Positions 1 to 5,963 of a DNA stretch of 8,157 nucleotides are shown here, piece after piece. The notes beneath the pieces are model-generated. The model had not been told where the DNA came from. It saw only the letters and a list, made by a program, of their open reading frames with translations, and did not search any database. The stretch lies in the NCBI GenBank assembly GCA_019751575.1, contig JAIENF010000010.1:1-8157 (forward strand), given 5' to 3'. The stretch is from Burkholderiales bacterium (GTDB lineage Bacteria > Pseudomonadota > Gammaproteobacteria > Burkholderiales > CAIKXV01). The position numbers and the translations under genes were made by a program. Numbering within the stretch: position 1 is the first letter of the stretch; each line of letters starts with the position of its first letter.

Positions 1-107
1 TCGCGGCGAGTGCGGCTGAGCGCCAGCGTGCAGGGGAAATCGCGCGCGGCGTACCCGGCGTCCGTGAGGTTCGCAACGACGTGGTGGTGCGTCCGGGCAA
101 GAATTGA
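1..107 (+). CDS. BON-domain protein, C-terminal end (5' truncated by window)
   Basis: An open frame enters from the window edge (first full codon at 3) and stops at TGA 105-107. The last 34 residues include the run SAAERQRAGEIARG followed by VPGVREVRNDVVV. This is the typical end of a BON domain: a helix, the Gly-Val turn, then the final beta-strand. BON domains occur in periplasmic or outer-membrane-associated proteins such as OsmY and are thought to bind membranes or lipids during envelope stress. How many BON repeats or what signal peptide the whole protein has cannot be seen. A second BON protein lies at 5964-6383, but the two are not adjacent. The family call rests on the pattern of the last strand and helix only. 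Confidence 0.7.
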   Translation, partial: AASAAERQRAGEIARGVPGVREVRNDVVVRPGKN

Positions 108-121
108 CGCAGGGGGCGTCA
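105..121 (+). other. Small hairpin beginning at the BON-gene stop codon
   Basis: Perfect 6-bp inverted repeat: TGACGC (105-110), loop AGGGG, GCGTCA (116-121). The 5' arm contains the stop codon TGA. No T-run follows, so it is not a classical intrinsic terminator. It may stabilise the 3' end of the BON mRNA or be chance. Confidence 0.3.
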
Positions 122-143
122 GCCCGCTGGCATTTGCGTCCGA

Positions 144-176
144 ATCCGCCGGGAGGATGTTCACGCCCCGGCGGAT
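144..176. repeat. Perfect 10-bp inverted repeat upstream of the methyltransferase operon
   Basis: The arms ATCCGCCGGG (144-153) and CCCGGCGGAT (167-176) are exact reverse complements separated by 13 nt. Arm centres are 23 bp apart, about two helical turns. The repeat encloses the candidate -35 element (160-165) and ends 6 bp before the candidate -10 (183-188). It could be an operator for a dimeric repressor, or the terminator stem of the upstream BON gene. No T-run follows (the next bases are CTTCGCT), which weakens the terminator reading. Confidence 0.5.
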
Positions 177-188
177 CTTCGCTAGGAT
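160..188 (+). promoter_or_regulatory. Candidate sigma-70 promoter of the methyltransferase/flavoreductase operon
   Basis: TTCACG (160-165; 4 of 6 to TTGACA), a 17-bp spacer, then TAGGAT (183-188; 4 of 6 to TATAAT). Transcription would start near 195. That leaves almost no leader for the GTG at 204 but a normal short one for the ATG at 228, so the later start is favoured. The -35 sits in the loop of the 144-176 inverted repeat. Found by eye only. Confidence 0.4.
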
Positions 189-227
189 GAGCGTGGATCC
201 TGCGTGACTGATACCGCGAGGCCTCGG

Positions 228-1565
228 ATGCGAAGCGAACATTCCGGTTCATCTCTGCCAGCGTCGTCCCCGTCCCCGTTGCCGTCGCATTCCCCGCCGA
301 CGCCGCCATCGCCATCGCCACCGCGGTTGCGCTTCGCCGGCGTGCCCGACCGCCGCCATGTCGTCCCCGGAACGGGGGGTTCCATCTGGCGCTGGATGCT
401 TTGCCGCATCATGGAGGAACTCGCCCAGCCACCCTTCGAGGTGGTGCTCTGGACCGGCGAGCGCGTGAGGGGTGCCGCGTCCGAGCCGGTCGCGCGGATC
501 TCGATCGCGAGCGCGTCCGCGCTCGTGCGGCTCGCCCTCGATCCGCACCTGCAGTTCGGCGAGCTGTACGCCAGTGGCGAACTCGAGGTGGACGGAGACC
601 TGCCGACCCTGCTGGTCGAGATCTACCGGGGGGCCTTCCGGGAGCGCGGGCGCCTGCCCTGGCTGCGGGCGTTGGCGCAGCGGCTGCACAGGGCGCGGAG
701 CAACTCGCTGGACGGGTCGCGGGAGAACATCCAGCAGCACTACGACCTTGGGAACGCGTTCTATGCCGAGTGGCTCGGCGAGACCATGGCCTACACGTGC
801 GCGTACTACCCCGACCCGCTTGGCGCGCTGGATGCCGCGCAGGTCGCCAAGATGGACCATGTCTGCCGCAAGTTGCGGCTGCAGCCGGGCGAGACCCTGG
901 TCGAAGCCGGGTGCGGCTGGGGATCCTTCGCCCTGCATGCAGCACGGACCTGCGGCGTGCGGGTGCGCGCGTTCAACATTTCGCGCGAGCAGGTCGTGCA
1001 TGCGCGTCGGCTCGCGCGAGAAGCCGGCCTTGCCGGGCAGGTCGAATTCGTCGAGGACGACTATCGCAACATCGAAGGTCGGCACGACGCTTTCGTGTCG
1101 ATCGGCATGCTCGAGCACGTGGGTGTCGAGAACTTCCCGGCGCTGGGGGAAGTGATCCACCGCGTGCTGGCGCCTTCCGGCCGTGGCCTGATCCACACCA
1201 TCGGTCGCACCCGGCCCCAGCCGATGAACCCCTGGATCGAGCGTCGCATCTTTCCAGGCGCCAGGCCGCCTTCCCTCGGCGAGATGATGTCCATATTCGA
1301 ATCGCGCGAGTTCGCGGTGGTCGACGTGGAGAACCTGCGCCTGCACTACGCGCGCACCCTTGCGCACTGGCTCGAGCGATTCGACGCGGCGGATGCACGC
1401 ATCGAAGCCATGTTCGACCGCCGATTCGTCCGCATGTGGCGACTCTACCTCGCAGGGTCGATCGCGTCCTTCCGCACCGGGGACCTGCAGCTCTACCAGG
1501 TGCTGTTCACCGCGCGCGGAAGCGACGACATCGCCTGGACCCGTGCGCACCTGTACGGGCGATGA
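228..1565 (+). CDS. Cyclopropane-fatty-acyl-phospholipid synthase family methyltransferase
   Basis: A SAM-dependent methyltransferase of the CFA synthase (Mycolic_acid_synth/CMAS) family. Members transfer a methyl or methylene group to double bonds of membrane acyl chains. Numbered from ATG 228 (445 aa), visible landmarks are HYDLGN (171-176), YTCAYY with the family Cys (C191), the SAM-binding loop EAGCGWG (226-232), EHVG with the bicarbonate-site Glu (E296), LIHTIG with His (H323), LHYARTL with Tyr (Y374), and YQVLF near the C-terminus. At the place of E. coli Cfa Cys354 I read Ser (S411, in AGSIASFR); many CFA-like relatives also differ there. Residues 13-32 form a Pro/Ser-rich low-complexity tract ahead of the folded part. 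GAGG (218-221) lies 6 nt before ATG 228; GTG 204 is an in-frame alternative, and a start near 396 would remove the Pro/Ser tail. The stop overlaps the next gene's ATG. Whether the product is a cyclopropane or a methyl-branched chain cannot be told. Confidence 0.9.
   Translation: MRSEHSGSSLPASSPSPLPSHSPPTPPSPSPPRLRFAGVPDRRHVVPGTGGSIWRWMLCRIMEELAQPPFEVVLWTGERVRGAASEPVARISIASASALVRLALDPHLQFGELYASGELEVDGDLPTLLVEIYRGAFRERGRLPWLRALAQRLHRARSNSLDGSRENIQQHYDLGNAFYAEWLGETMAYTCAYYPDPLGALDAAQVAKMDHVCRKLRLQPGETLVEAGCGWGSFALHAARTCGVRVRAFNISREQVVHARRLAREAGLAGQVEFVEDDYRNIEGRHDAFVSIGMLEHVGVENFPALGEVIHRVLAPSGRGLIHTIGRTRPQPMNPWIERRIFPGARPPSLGEMMSIFESREFAVVDVENLRLHYARTLAHWLERFDAADARIEAMFDRRFVRMWRLYLAGSIASFRTGDLQLYQVLFTARGSDDIAWTRAHLYGR
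264..323 (+). repeat. Degenerate in-frame hexanucleotide repeat (Pro/Ser tract)
   Basis: About ten hexamers of the CCGTCG/CCATCG type run through the N-terminal coding region of the methyltransferase, including two exact consecutive copies of CCATCG. They encode dipeptides of the Pro-Ser, Pro-Pro and Thr-Pro kind. Because the unit is 6 nt, gain or loss of copies keeps the reading frame. Confidence 0.6.
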
Positions 1566-2722
1566 GCATGCCCGACCGTACTGACGTACTGGTGGTCGGC
1601 GGGGGGCCGGCAGGGTCGACCTGCGCGAGGCTGCTTTCCGCCCGCGGCTTCGACGTCACGGTGCTCGACCGCAGCGCCTTCCCCCGGGACAAGACCTGCG
1701 CGGGTTGGATCACGCCGCAGGTGGTGCAGACCCTGGCCATCGACCTGCAGGACTACGGACGCTCGCGCACGCTCCAGCCGATCCGGGAGTTCCGCACAGG
1801 ACTGATCGGCGGCCGTCCGGTCCTGACCGATTATCCGGACACCGTGAGTTACGGCATCCGTCGAAGCGAGTTCGATCACTACCTGCTCGAACGAAGCGGT
1901 GCACGGCTGCGGCTGGGCGAGCCGCTGGGCTCGCTCGAGCGCGCGCCCGACGGATGGGTGGCGAACGGGGCGATCCATGCCCGGGTCGTGGTTGGCGCGG
2001 GCGGGCACTTCTGCCCCGTCGCACGCCGGCTGGGGGCCGAGATCGGGTCGGGGGAGCAGGTGATCGCCGCGCAGGAGATCGAATACCACCTCGATGCGGC
2101 ACAGGCCGCGGATTGCTCGGTCGAGCCTTCGCGTCCTGAGCTCTATTTCTGCGCGGACCTGAAGGGCTACGGATGGTGCGTGCGCAAGGGTGACTGGCTG
2201 AACGTGGGACTGGGTCGCGAAGACAAGCAGCAGCTCTCGACGCACGTGGCGGCATTCTGCGACTGGCTGAGGCGCGAGCGACGCGTGCCCGCCGACCTGC
2301 CGACGCGCTTCAAGGGCCATGCATACCTGCTCTATCCGCAGGCACCCCGGCCGCTGGTCGCAGACGGCATGCTGCTCGCGGGCGACGCAGCCGGACTCGC
2401 CTATGCGCAGAGCGGCGAGGGGATCCGCCCGGCCATCGAGTCGGGCATCCTCGCGGGCGAAGCCATCGCAGGCGCATTGTCGACGTCCCGTGGCGCCGTC
2501 GACCCCGCGCTGCTTGACGCGTATCGCGTCGCGATGGAGCGAAGGTTCGGACATCGGCCCGGTGCCGGCGCGCGGCCGCCGTCCGGGCCGACGCCCGCGT
2601 GGCGCCGTCGGCTTGGCGGGCTGCTCCTCGGCAACCGCTGGTTTTCGCGCCATGTCGTGATCGATCGATGGTTTCTCCACGGACAGCAGGCTGCGCTGCC
2701 AGCGATCGGACAGGCGCGGTAG
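1562..2722 (+). CDS. FAD-dependent oxidoreductase, geranylgeranyl reductase family
   Basis: A 386-residue flavoprotein of the GGR/BchP-like group, which reduces isolated C=C bonds in isoprenoid or lipid chains. Visible motifs are the N-terminal Rossmann loop VVGGGPAGS (11-19) with acidic D36 ending the second strand, KTCAGWI (44-50) where GGR proteins have K-x-C-G-G, GAGGHFCPVARRLG (145-158), and LLAGDAAG followed by SGEGIRPAIESG (271-295), the FAD pyrophosphate/ribityl motif. GYGWCVRKGDWLNVGLG (202-218) lines up with the GGR substrate-pocket pattern GYxWxFPKG, with FP changed to VR. The C-terminus (about 333-347) is Pro/Gly/Arg-rich. The start is fixed by the ATGA overlap with the methyltransferase stop, which implies translational coupling and a shared function. 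No signal peptide or membrane segment is seen, so it probably acts on the cytoplasmic membrane face. I infer it reduces the product or substrate of the neighbouring methyltransferase; a prenyl substrate is the alternative. Confidence 0.85.
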   Translation: MSMPDRTDVLVVGGGPAGSTCARLLSARGFDVTVLDRSAFPRDKTCAGWITPQVVQTLAIDLQDYGRSRTLQPIREFRTGLIGGRPVLTDYPDTVSYGIRRSEFDHYLLERSGARLRLGEPLGSLERAPDGWVANGAIHARVVVGAGGHFCPVARRLGAEIGSGEQVIAAQEIEYHLDAAQAADCSVEPSRPELYFCADLKGYGWCVRKGDWLNVGLGREDKQQLSTHVAAFCDWLRRERRVPADLPTRFKGHAYLLYPQAPRPLVADGMLLAGDAAGLAYAQSGEGIRPAIESGILAGEAIAGALSTSRGAVDPALLDAYRVAMERRFGHRPGAGARPPSGPTPAWRRRLGGLLLGNRWFSRHVVIDRWFLHGQQAALPAIGQAR

Positions 2723-2725
2723 ACT
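2696..2725 (+). promoter_or_regulatory. Candidate serA promoter
   Basis: CTGCCA (2696-2701; 4 of 6), an 18-bp spacer and TAGACT (2720-2725; 4 of 6 to TATAAT), which overlaps the upstream stop codon. The predicted start near 2732 gives a leader of about 35 nt containing the GGAG at 2757-2760. It would let serA be transcribed independently of the lipid operon. Confidence 0.4.
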
Positions 2726-2767
2726 CCCGCTCCGCGCTGCAGCACGCACGTTTCACGGAGCGACCTG

Positions 2768-4000
2768 ATGACCACCCCCGTCTCGCTGGAGAAGAACAGC
2801 CTCCAGTTCCTTCTGCTGGAAAACATCCACCCGAATGCGGTGGAGGTGTTGTCGGCGAATGGCTACAACCGGATCGTCCAGCACCCGAAGTCGCTCGGCG
2901 AGGATGCGCTGATCGAGGCGCTGGCACAGGTGCACTTCCTCGGCATCCGATCGCAGACCCAGGTCACCGAGCGCGTCCTGCGCAGCGCCCCGAAGCTTGC
3001 CGCCATCGGGTGCTTCTGCATCGGCACCAACCAGGTGGACGTGGACACCGCAGCCGAACTCGGCATACCGGTGTTCAACGCGCCGTTCTCGAACACGCGA
3101 AGCGTGGCCGAGCTGGTGGTCGCGGAGACCGTGATGCTCATGCGCAGCATCCCGACGCGCAATGCCGGTGCGCACCGGGGTGAATGGATCAAGTCGGCGG
3201 CCGGCAGCTACGAGGTACGCGGGAAGACGCTGGGCATCGTCGGCTACGGAAACATCGGCAAGCAGGTCGGCATCCTGGCCGAACACCTGGGCATGCGCGT
3301 GTGCTTCTTCGACACCGAAGCGAAGCTGCCGCTGGGCAATGCGCGCCAGGTCGCGACGCTCGACGGGTTGCTGGCCGAGAGCGACGTGGTCACCCTGCAC
3401 GTACCGGAGACCTCGCAGACCCAGAACATGATCGGTGCCGCGCAGTTCGCCACGATGCGCCGCGGAAGCCACCTGATCAATGCTTCGCGCGGCACGGTGG
3501 TCGACATCGACGCGTTGTCCGATGCGCTGGAGCGCGGGCACCTCGGCGGTGCCGCGCTGGACGTGTTCCCGGTCGAACCGAAGGGCAACGACGACCGCTT
3601 CGTCTCGCCGCTCACCCGCTTCGACAACGTGATCCTGACCCCGCATATCGGTGGGTCCACTGCCGAGGCACAGGCGAACATCGGGATCGAGGTGACCGAC
3701 AAGCTGGTGCGCTACAGCGACAACGGGTCGACGCTGACCGCGGTGAATTTCCCCGAGGTCACGCTGCCCGAGCACCCTGGCATGTGCCGCCTGCTGCATG
3801 TCCATCGCAACGTGCCCGGCGTGCTTGCGCGCATCAACGAGCGCTTCGGCGCGCGCGGCGTGAACATCACCGGCCAGTACCTGCAGACGACTGCGACCAT
3901 CGGTTACTGCGTGATGGACGTGGAGATCGCCGCCAGCAACGTCGCGCTGGAGGAGTTGCAGGCCATCCCGGGCACCATCCGCTGCCGGCTGCTGCACTGA
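2768..4000 (+). CDS. serA: D-3-phosphoglycerate dehydrogenase
   Basis: Oxidises 3-phosphoglycerate to 3-phosphohydroxypyruvate with NAD+, the first step of serine synthesis in the cytoplasm. It is 410 residues, the same length as E. coli SerA, and collinear with it by eye. The N-terminal substrate domain contains GCFCIGTNQVD (81-91) and FNAPFSNTRSVAEL (103-116). The NAD-binding loop is GYGNIG (159-164). The catalytic set is R241 (in NASRGTVVD), E270 (in DVFPVEP) and H293 (in TPHIGGST). A C-terminal ACT domain (about 338-410) keeps the serine-binding pattern H346, N348 and N366, so feedback inhibition by serine is expected. GGAG at 2757-2760 sits 7 nt before the ATG. There is a 45-bp gap from the flavoprotein gene; it is convergent with oxyR, with only 10 bp between the stops. 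Confidence 0.97.
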   Translation: MTTPVSLEKNSLQFLLLENIHPNAVEVLSANGYNRIVQHPKSLGEDALIEALAQVHFLGIRSQTQVTERVLRSAPKLAAIGCFCIGTNQVDVDTAAELGIPVFNAPFSNTRSVAELVVAETVMLMRSIPTRNAGAHRGEWIKSAAGSYEVRGKTLGIVGYGNIGKQVGILAEHLGMRVCFFDTEAKLPLGNARQVATLDGLLAESDVVTLHVPETSQTQNMIGAAQFATMRRGSHLINASRGTVVDIDALSDALERGHLGGAALDVFPVEPKGNDDRFVSPLTRFDNVILTPHIGGSTAEAQANIGIEVTDKLVRYSDNGSTLTAVNFPEVTLPEHPGMCRLLHVHRNVPGVLARINERFGARGVNITGQYLQTTATIGYCVMDVEIAASNVALEELQAIPGTIRCRLLH

Positions 4001-4010
4001 TGCGCCGGGT

Positions 4011-4937
4011 TCACCCGAGCATCTGCACGCCGGGCAGGGCGGTCTCCCGCACCGCTGCGGCGACCGCATCGATGGCAGCCATCCGTGCATAGGTGCGCCG
4101 GCAGACGATGGCCACGCGCCGCGTCGGCGCCGGCGCGTTGAACGGGCGGTAGACGATCAGGTCGTCGCGCCGGGCCTGGCCAGGGATCGCACTGGCGGGG
4201 ATCACGGTGATCCCCAGGCCCGAGGCGACCATCTGCCGTATGGTCTCGAGGGAGGTGCCTTCGAAGGTGCGCCGGATGCCCTCGGCGCTGCTCGAGAAGC
4301 GCGCCGCGTCGGGGCACACTTCGAGCACCTGGTCGCGCAGGCAGTGGCCCGCCCCGAGCAGAAGCATCGTCTCCTCCTTCAGGCGGGCTGCCTCGATGCG
4401 CTTCAGCCTTGCCCAACCGTGCTGCGCCGGGATCGCCACCTGGAAGGGTTCTTCATAGAGGTCCTGCTGGCTGAGTCCTGACTCCGGCACTGGCAGCGCC
4501 ACGATTGCAGCGTCTATCTCTCCATGGCGCAGCCGCTCGAGCAGTTCGTGCGTATAGCCTTCCTCGAGGATCAGCGGCATGCGCGGGGCCCGCTTGACCA
4601 GCACGCGCACCAGCAGCGGCAGCAGGTAGGGCGCGATCGTGTGGATGGCCGCCAGCCGAAGGGGGCCAGAGAGTGGATCCTTGCCCGAGCGCGCCAGCTC
4701 GTGGATCACGGCCGCCTGTTCGAGGACCCGCTGAGCCTGGGCAATGATCTGCTCGCCGATCGGCGTGGTCGCCACGTCGCCCGCGCCGCGCTCGAACAGC
4801 GGCAGTCCGAGTTCGTCCTCCAGCCGTTTCACCGCCACGCTCAGCGTCGGTTGCGACACGAAGCACGCGGTTGCCGCCCTCGCGAAATGGCGCTCGCGCG
4901 CGAGGGCGACGATGTAGCGCAGTTCGGTCAGGGTCAT
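4011..4937 (-). CDS. oxyR: LysR-type hydrogen peroxide sensor OxyR
   Basis: A peroxide-sensing LysR-type activator of 308 residues. The N-terminal winged helix-turn-helix (about 1-60) reads MTLTELRYIVALARERHFARA, then AATACFVSQPTLSVAVKRLE, typical of OxyR. The regulatory domain has GHCLRDQ with C199 and a second cysteine at C208 (EVCPDA). These match the numbering of the E. coli disulfide pair that forms on H2O2 oxidation, so the switch should be intact. T100, H99 and the GTSLETIRQMVASGLGITVIP stretch (about 227-247, given here only as a guide) are also family-like. The frame stays open upstream, but homology and the typical length set the start at the ATG complementary to 4935-4937; no strong Shine-Dalgarno is seen. 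It is divergent from the receiver gene and convergent with serA. An OxyR-type half-site about 70 bp upstream suggests autoregulation. Confidence 0.95.
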   Translation of the reverse strand: MTLTELRYIVALARERHFARAATACFVSQPTLSVAVKRLEDELGLPLFERGAGDVATTPIGEQIIAQAQRVLEQAAVIHELARSGKDPLSGPLRLAAIHTIAPYLLPLLVRVLVKRAPRMPLILEEGYTHELLERLRHGEIDAAIVALPVPESGLSQQDLYEEPFQVAIPAQHGWARLKRIEAARLKEETMLLLGAGHCLRDQVLEVCPDAARFSSSAEGIRRTFEGTSLETIRQMVASGLGITVIPASAIPGQARRDDLIVYRPFNAPAPTRRVAIVCRRTYARMAAIDAVAAAVRETALPGVQMLG

Positions 4938-4984
4938 CGGCGGCAGGCGCAGGTCGGACAGGCGAAGCCGCAAGCTTAATGAAG

Positions 4985-5021
4985 AACAATCAGATATGGA
5001 ACCCGCATAGCCATGGGCTAT
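4985..5021 (-). promoter_or_regulatory. Candidate OxyR binding site upstream of oxyR
   Basis: ATAGCCATGGGCTAT at 5007-5021 exactly fits the ATAG-N7-CTAT half of the OxyR consensus and is nearly a palindrome. After the expected 7-nt spacing on the oxyR side, a degenerate second half (minus strand 4999 to 4985) keeps about 4 of 10 consensus bases. The opposite side has no match. The adjoining 4971-5003 is the most AT-rich stretch of the gap and a plausible place for the oxyR promoter, though I cannot fix its -10 and -35. Confidence 0.55.
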
Positions 5022-5050
5022 CGGCAGGCGGGATGCGCAGGAGAAAAAGC

Positions 5051-5090
5051 CCGCATCGCAGGCAGGCCGCATCGCAGGCAGGCCGCATCG
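5051..5090. repeat. 16-bp tandem repeat, 2.5 copies
   Basis: CCGCATCGCAGGCAGG occurs at 5051-5066 and 5067-5082 without a mismatch, followed by its first 8 bases at 5083-5090. It lies between oxyR and the receiver gene. The function is unknown; it may be a recent slippage duplication or repeated protein-binding sites. Confidence 0.75.
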
Positions 5091-5123
5091 GATGTGCCCG
5101 ATGCTTGCGTCCGGCTTCGCCGG
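5085..5123. other. Two adjacent small hairpins in the oxyR-receiver intergenic region
   Basis: GCATCGG (5085-5091), a 6-nt loop and CCGATGC (5098-5104) form a perfect 7-bp stem that starts in the last partial tandem repeat. Just after it, CCGGC (5111-5115), TTC and GCCGG (5119-5123) form a 5-bp stem. If transcription toward the receiver gene starts upstream of here, both would be in its 5' leader. Neither is followed by a T-run. Confidence 0.4.
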
Positions 5124-5211
5124 CACGTACCGTGAGCGTCCGGGCGCGTCCCATGCGATCTCCGGGAAGGCTTCCGCATCCGCCCCGACCGTGCACGAAC
5201 TGAGCCCCGCC

Positions 5212-5586
5212 ATGGATTTGCCTGACCGCCCTGCAGGCCGCAGGGTGGTATTGATCGACGACAGCGTCGATTCGGTCGACGCGCTCTCGATGCTGCTCGA
5301 GCTCGAGGGGCATGTCGTTCATGTGGCGTATGACGGGCTCGCGGGGCTGGCCCTGATCGAGGCAGTCGCACCGGATGTCGTGTTCTGCGACATCGGCCTG
5401 CCCGGGATGGACGGGTTCCAGGTTGCGCGGGCGGCGCGCCTGCTGCCGCGGGTGCCGTTGCTCGTCGCCATCACCGGCTACGGACAGGCGAACGACTCCC
5501 CGGGGGGCGGTGACGGAGCCTTCGACCACTACCTCGTGAAGCCGGTCGATCCGGCTGCGGTACTGGCGCTGCTGGCACGGGCGTGA
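5212..5586 (+). CDS. Stand-alone response regulator receiver protein
   Basis: A single CheY-like receiver domain of 124 residues with no output domain. The phosphorylation pocket is complete: D16/D17 in VVLIDDS, phospho-acceptor D60 in VFCDIGLPGMDG, switch T88 in AITGYG, and K110 in LVKPVDP. It resembles the receivers often attached to hybrid histidine kinases or CheB-type proteins, but no kinase gene is in the window, so its partner is unknown. The segment between GYGQ and FDHYLVKPVD (about 92-103, SPGGGDGA) is Gly/Pro-rich where relatives have a charged helix of the DRRRAREAG kind. The start at ATG 5212 fits a receiver domain; the frame stays open to an ATG at 5092, which would add 40 residues without recognisable domain, and neither start has a strong ribosome binding site. 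It is divergent from oxyR. Confidence 0.85.
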   Translation: MDLPDRPAGRRVVLIDDSVDSVDALSMLLELEGHVVHVAYDGLAGLALIEAVAPDVVFCDIGLPGMDGFQVARAARLLPRVPLLVAITGYGQANDSPGGGDGAFDHYLVKPVDPAAVLALLARA

Positions 5587-5596
5587 CCATCGCCCG
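5578..5596 (+). other. Hairpin around the receiver-gene stop codon
   Basis: CGGGCG (5578-5583), a 7-nt loop starting with the TGA stop, and CGCCCG (5591-5596) form a perfect 6-bp stem. No T-run follows. It may mark the mRNA 3' end or be chance in GC-rich DNA. Confidence 0.25.
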
Positions 5597-5677
5597 GGGC
5601 CTGCTGCTCGGCGGCCTGGCCCGGAAGGTCCGCTCCCACCCCTGGCGCGTGGGCATGCCGCTTGCGAAACGTCGGTA

Positions 5678-5694
5678 GCAGCCGATCCGGCTGC
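5678..5694 (+). other. Hairpin just upstream of the csbD-like gene
   Basis: GCAGCCG (5678-5684), loop ATC and CGGCTGC (5688-5694) form a perfect 7-bp stem ending 8 nt before the GGAG ribosome binding site (5703-5706). It could affect translation or mRNA stability of the small stress gene, or serve as an operator. I found no convincing promoter in 5587-5714. Confidence 0.4.
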
Positions 5695-5714
5695 GCCAAC
5701 GCGGAGCGCGCGAC

Positions 5715-5915
5715 ATGAACTGGGATCGCATCGAAGGCAACTGGAAGCAGTTGAAGGGAAGCGTCAAGCAGCAGTGGGGCAAGCTGACCGACGACCACCT
5801 CGACCAGATCGCGGGCAAGCGAGACCACCTGGTGGGGCGCATCCAGGAGCACTACGGCATCGCCCAGGACGAGGCGGAGCGGCAGGTGAGCGCCTGGGAA
5901 TCCACCCAGCGCTAG
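5715..5915 (+). CDS. CsbD family stress protein (YjbJ-like)
   Basis: A 66-residue hydrophilic, probably helical protein. It carries the family signature almost completely: MNWDRIEGNWKQLKG (1-15), QQWGKLTDD (19-27) and IAGKRDHLVGRIQEHYGI (32-49). It is close in pattern and length to E. coli YjbJ, an abundant general-stress protein of unknown biochemical role. GGAG at 5703-5706 stands 8 nt before the ATG. It lies 48 bp before the BON lipoprotein gene on the same strand, so co-transcription is likely. CsbD and BON genes are both commonly stress-induced, which supports a joint osmotic or envelope-stress role, but no stress-sigma promoter could be identified. Confidence 0.93.
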   Translation: MNWDRIEGNWKQLKGSVKQQWGKLTDDHLDQIAGKRDHLVGRIQEHYGIAQDEAERQVSAWESTQR

Positions 5916-5963
5916 CGGATGCAGCCGTCCGCGGCTGCCGTCCTACGGCAAGGAGAGCGCAAG

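Noticed and set aside
401..1561. The flavoprotein reading frame stays open far upstream, suggesting a 773-residue fusion.
   Set aside because: The extension lies inside the well-supported methyltransferase gene, is Arg/Ala-rich without motifs, and is a normal product of stop-poor GC-rich DNA. The ATGA start fits the family N-terminus exactly.
4006..4017. CGGG-TTCA-CCCG as a bidirectional terminator between serA and oxyR.
   Set aside because: Only a 4-bp stem with no T-run on either strand; it also overlaps the oxyR stop codon.
249..4090. Long open frames of over 400 codons antisense to the methyltransferase, flavoprotein and serA genes.
   Set aside because: They mirror genes with clear family motifs, their translations show no recognisable domain and are His/Arg/Gln-rich as expected from the complement of GC-biased codons.
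5092..5211. Start of the receiver protein at ATG 5092.
   Set aside because: The extra 40 residues show no domain, there is no ribosome binding site, and the ATG lies inside a hairpin loop. It is kept only as an alternative.
4938..5213. N-terminal extension of OxyR by about 92 residues.
   Set aside because: The LysR helix-turn-helix begins at the ATG complementary to 4935-4937, total length and cysteine numbering then match E. coli OxyR, and the extension covers the OxyR box and the tandem repeat.
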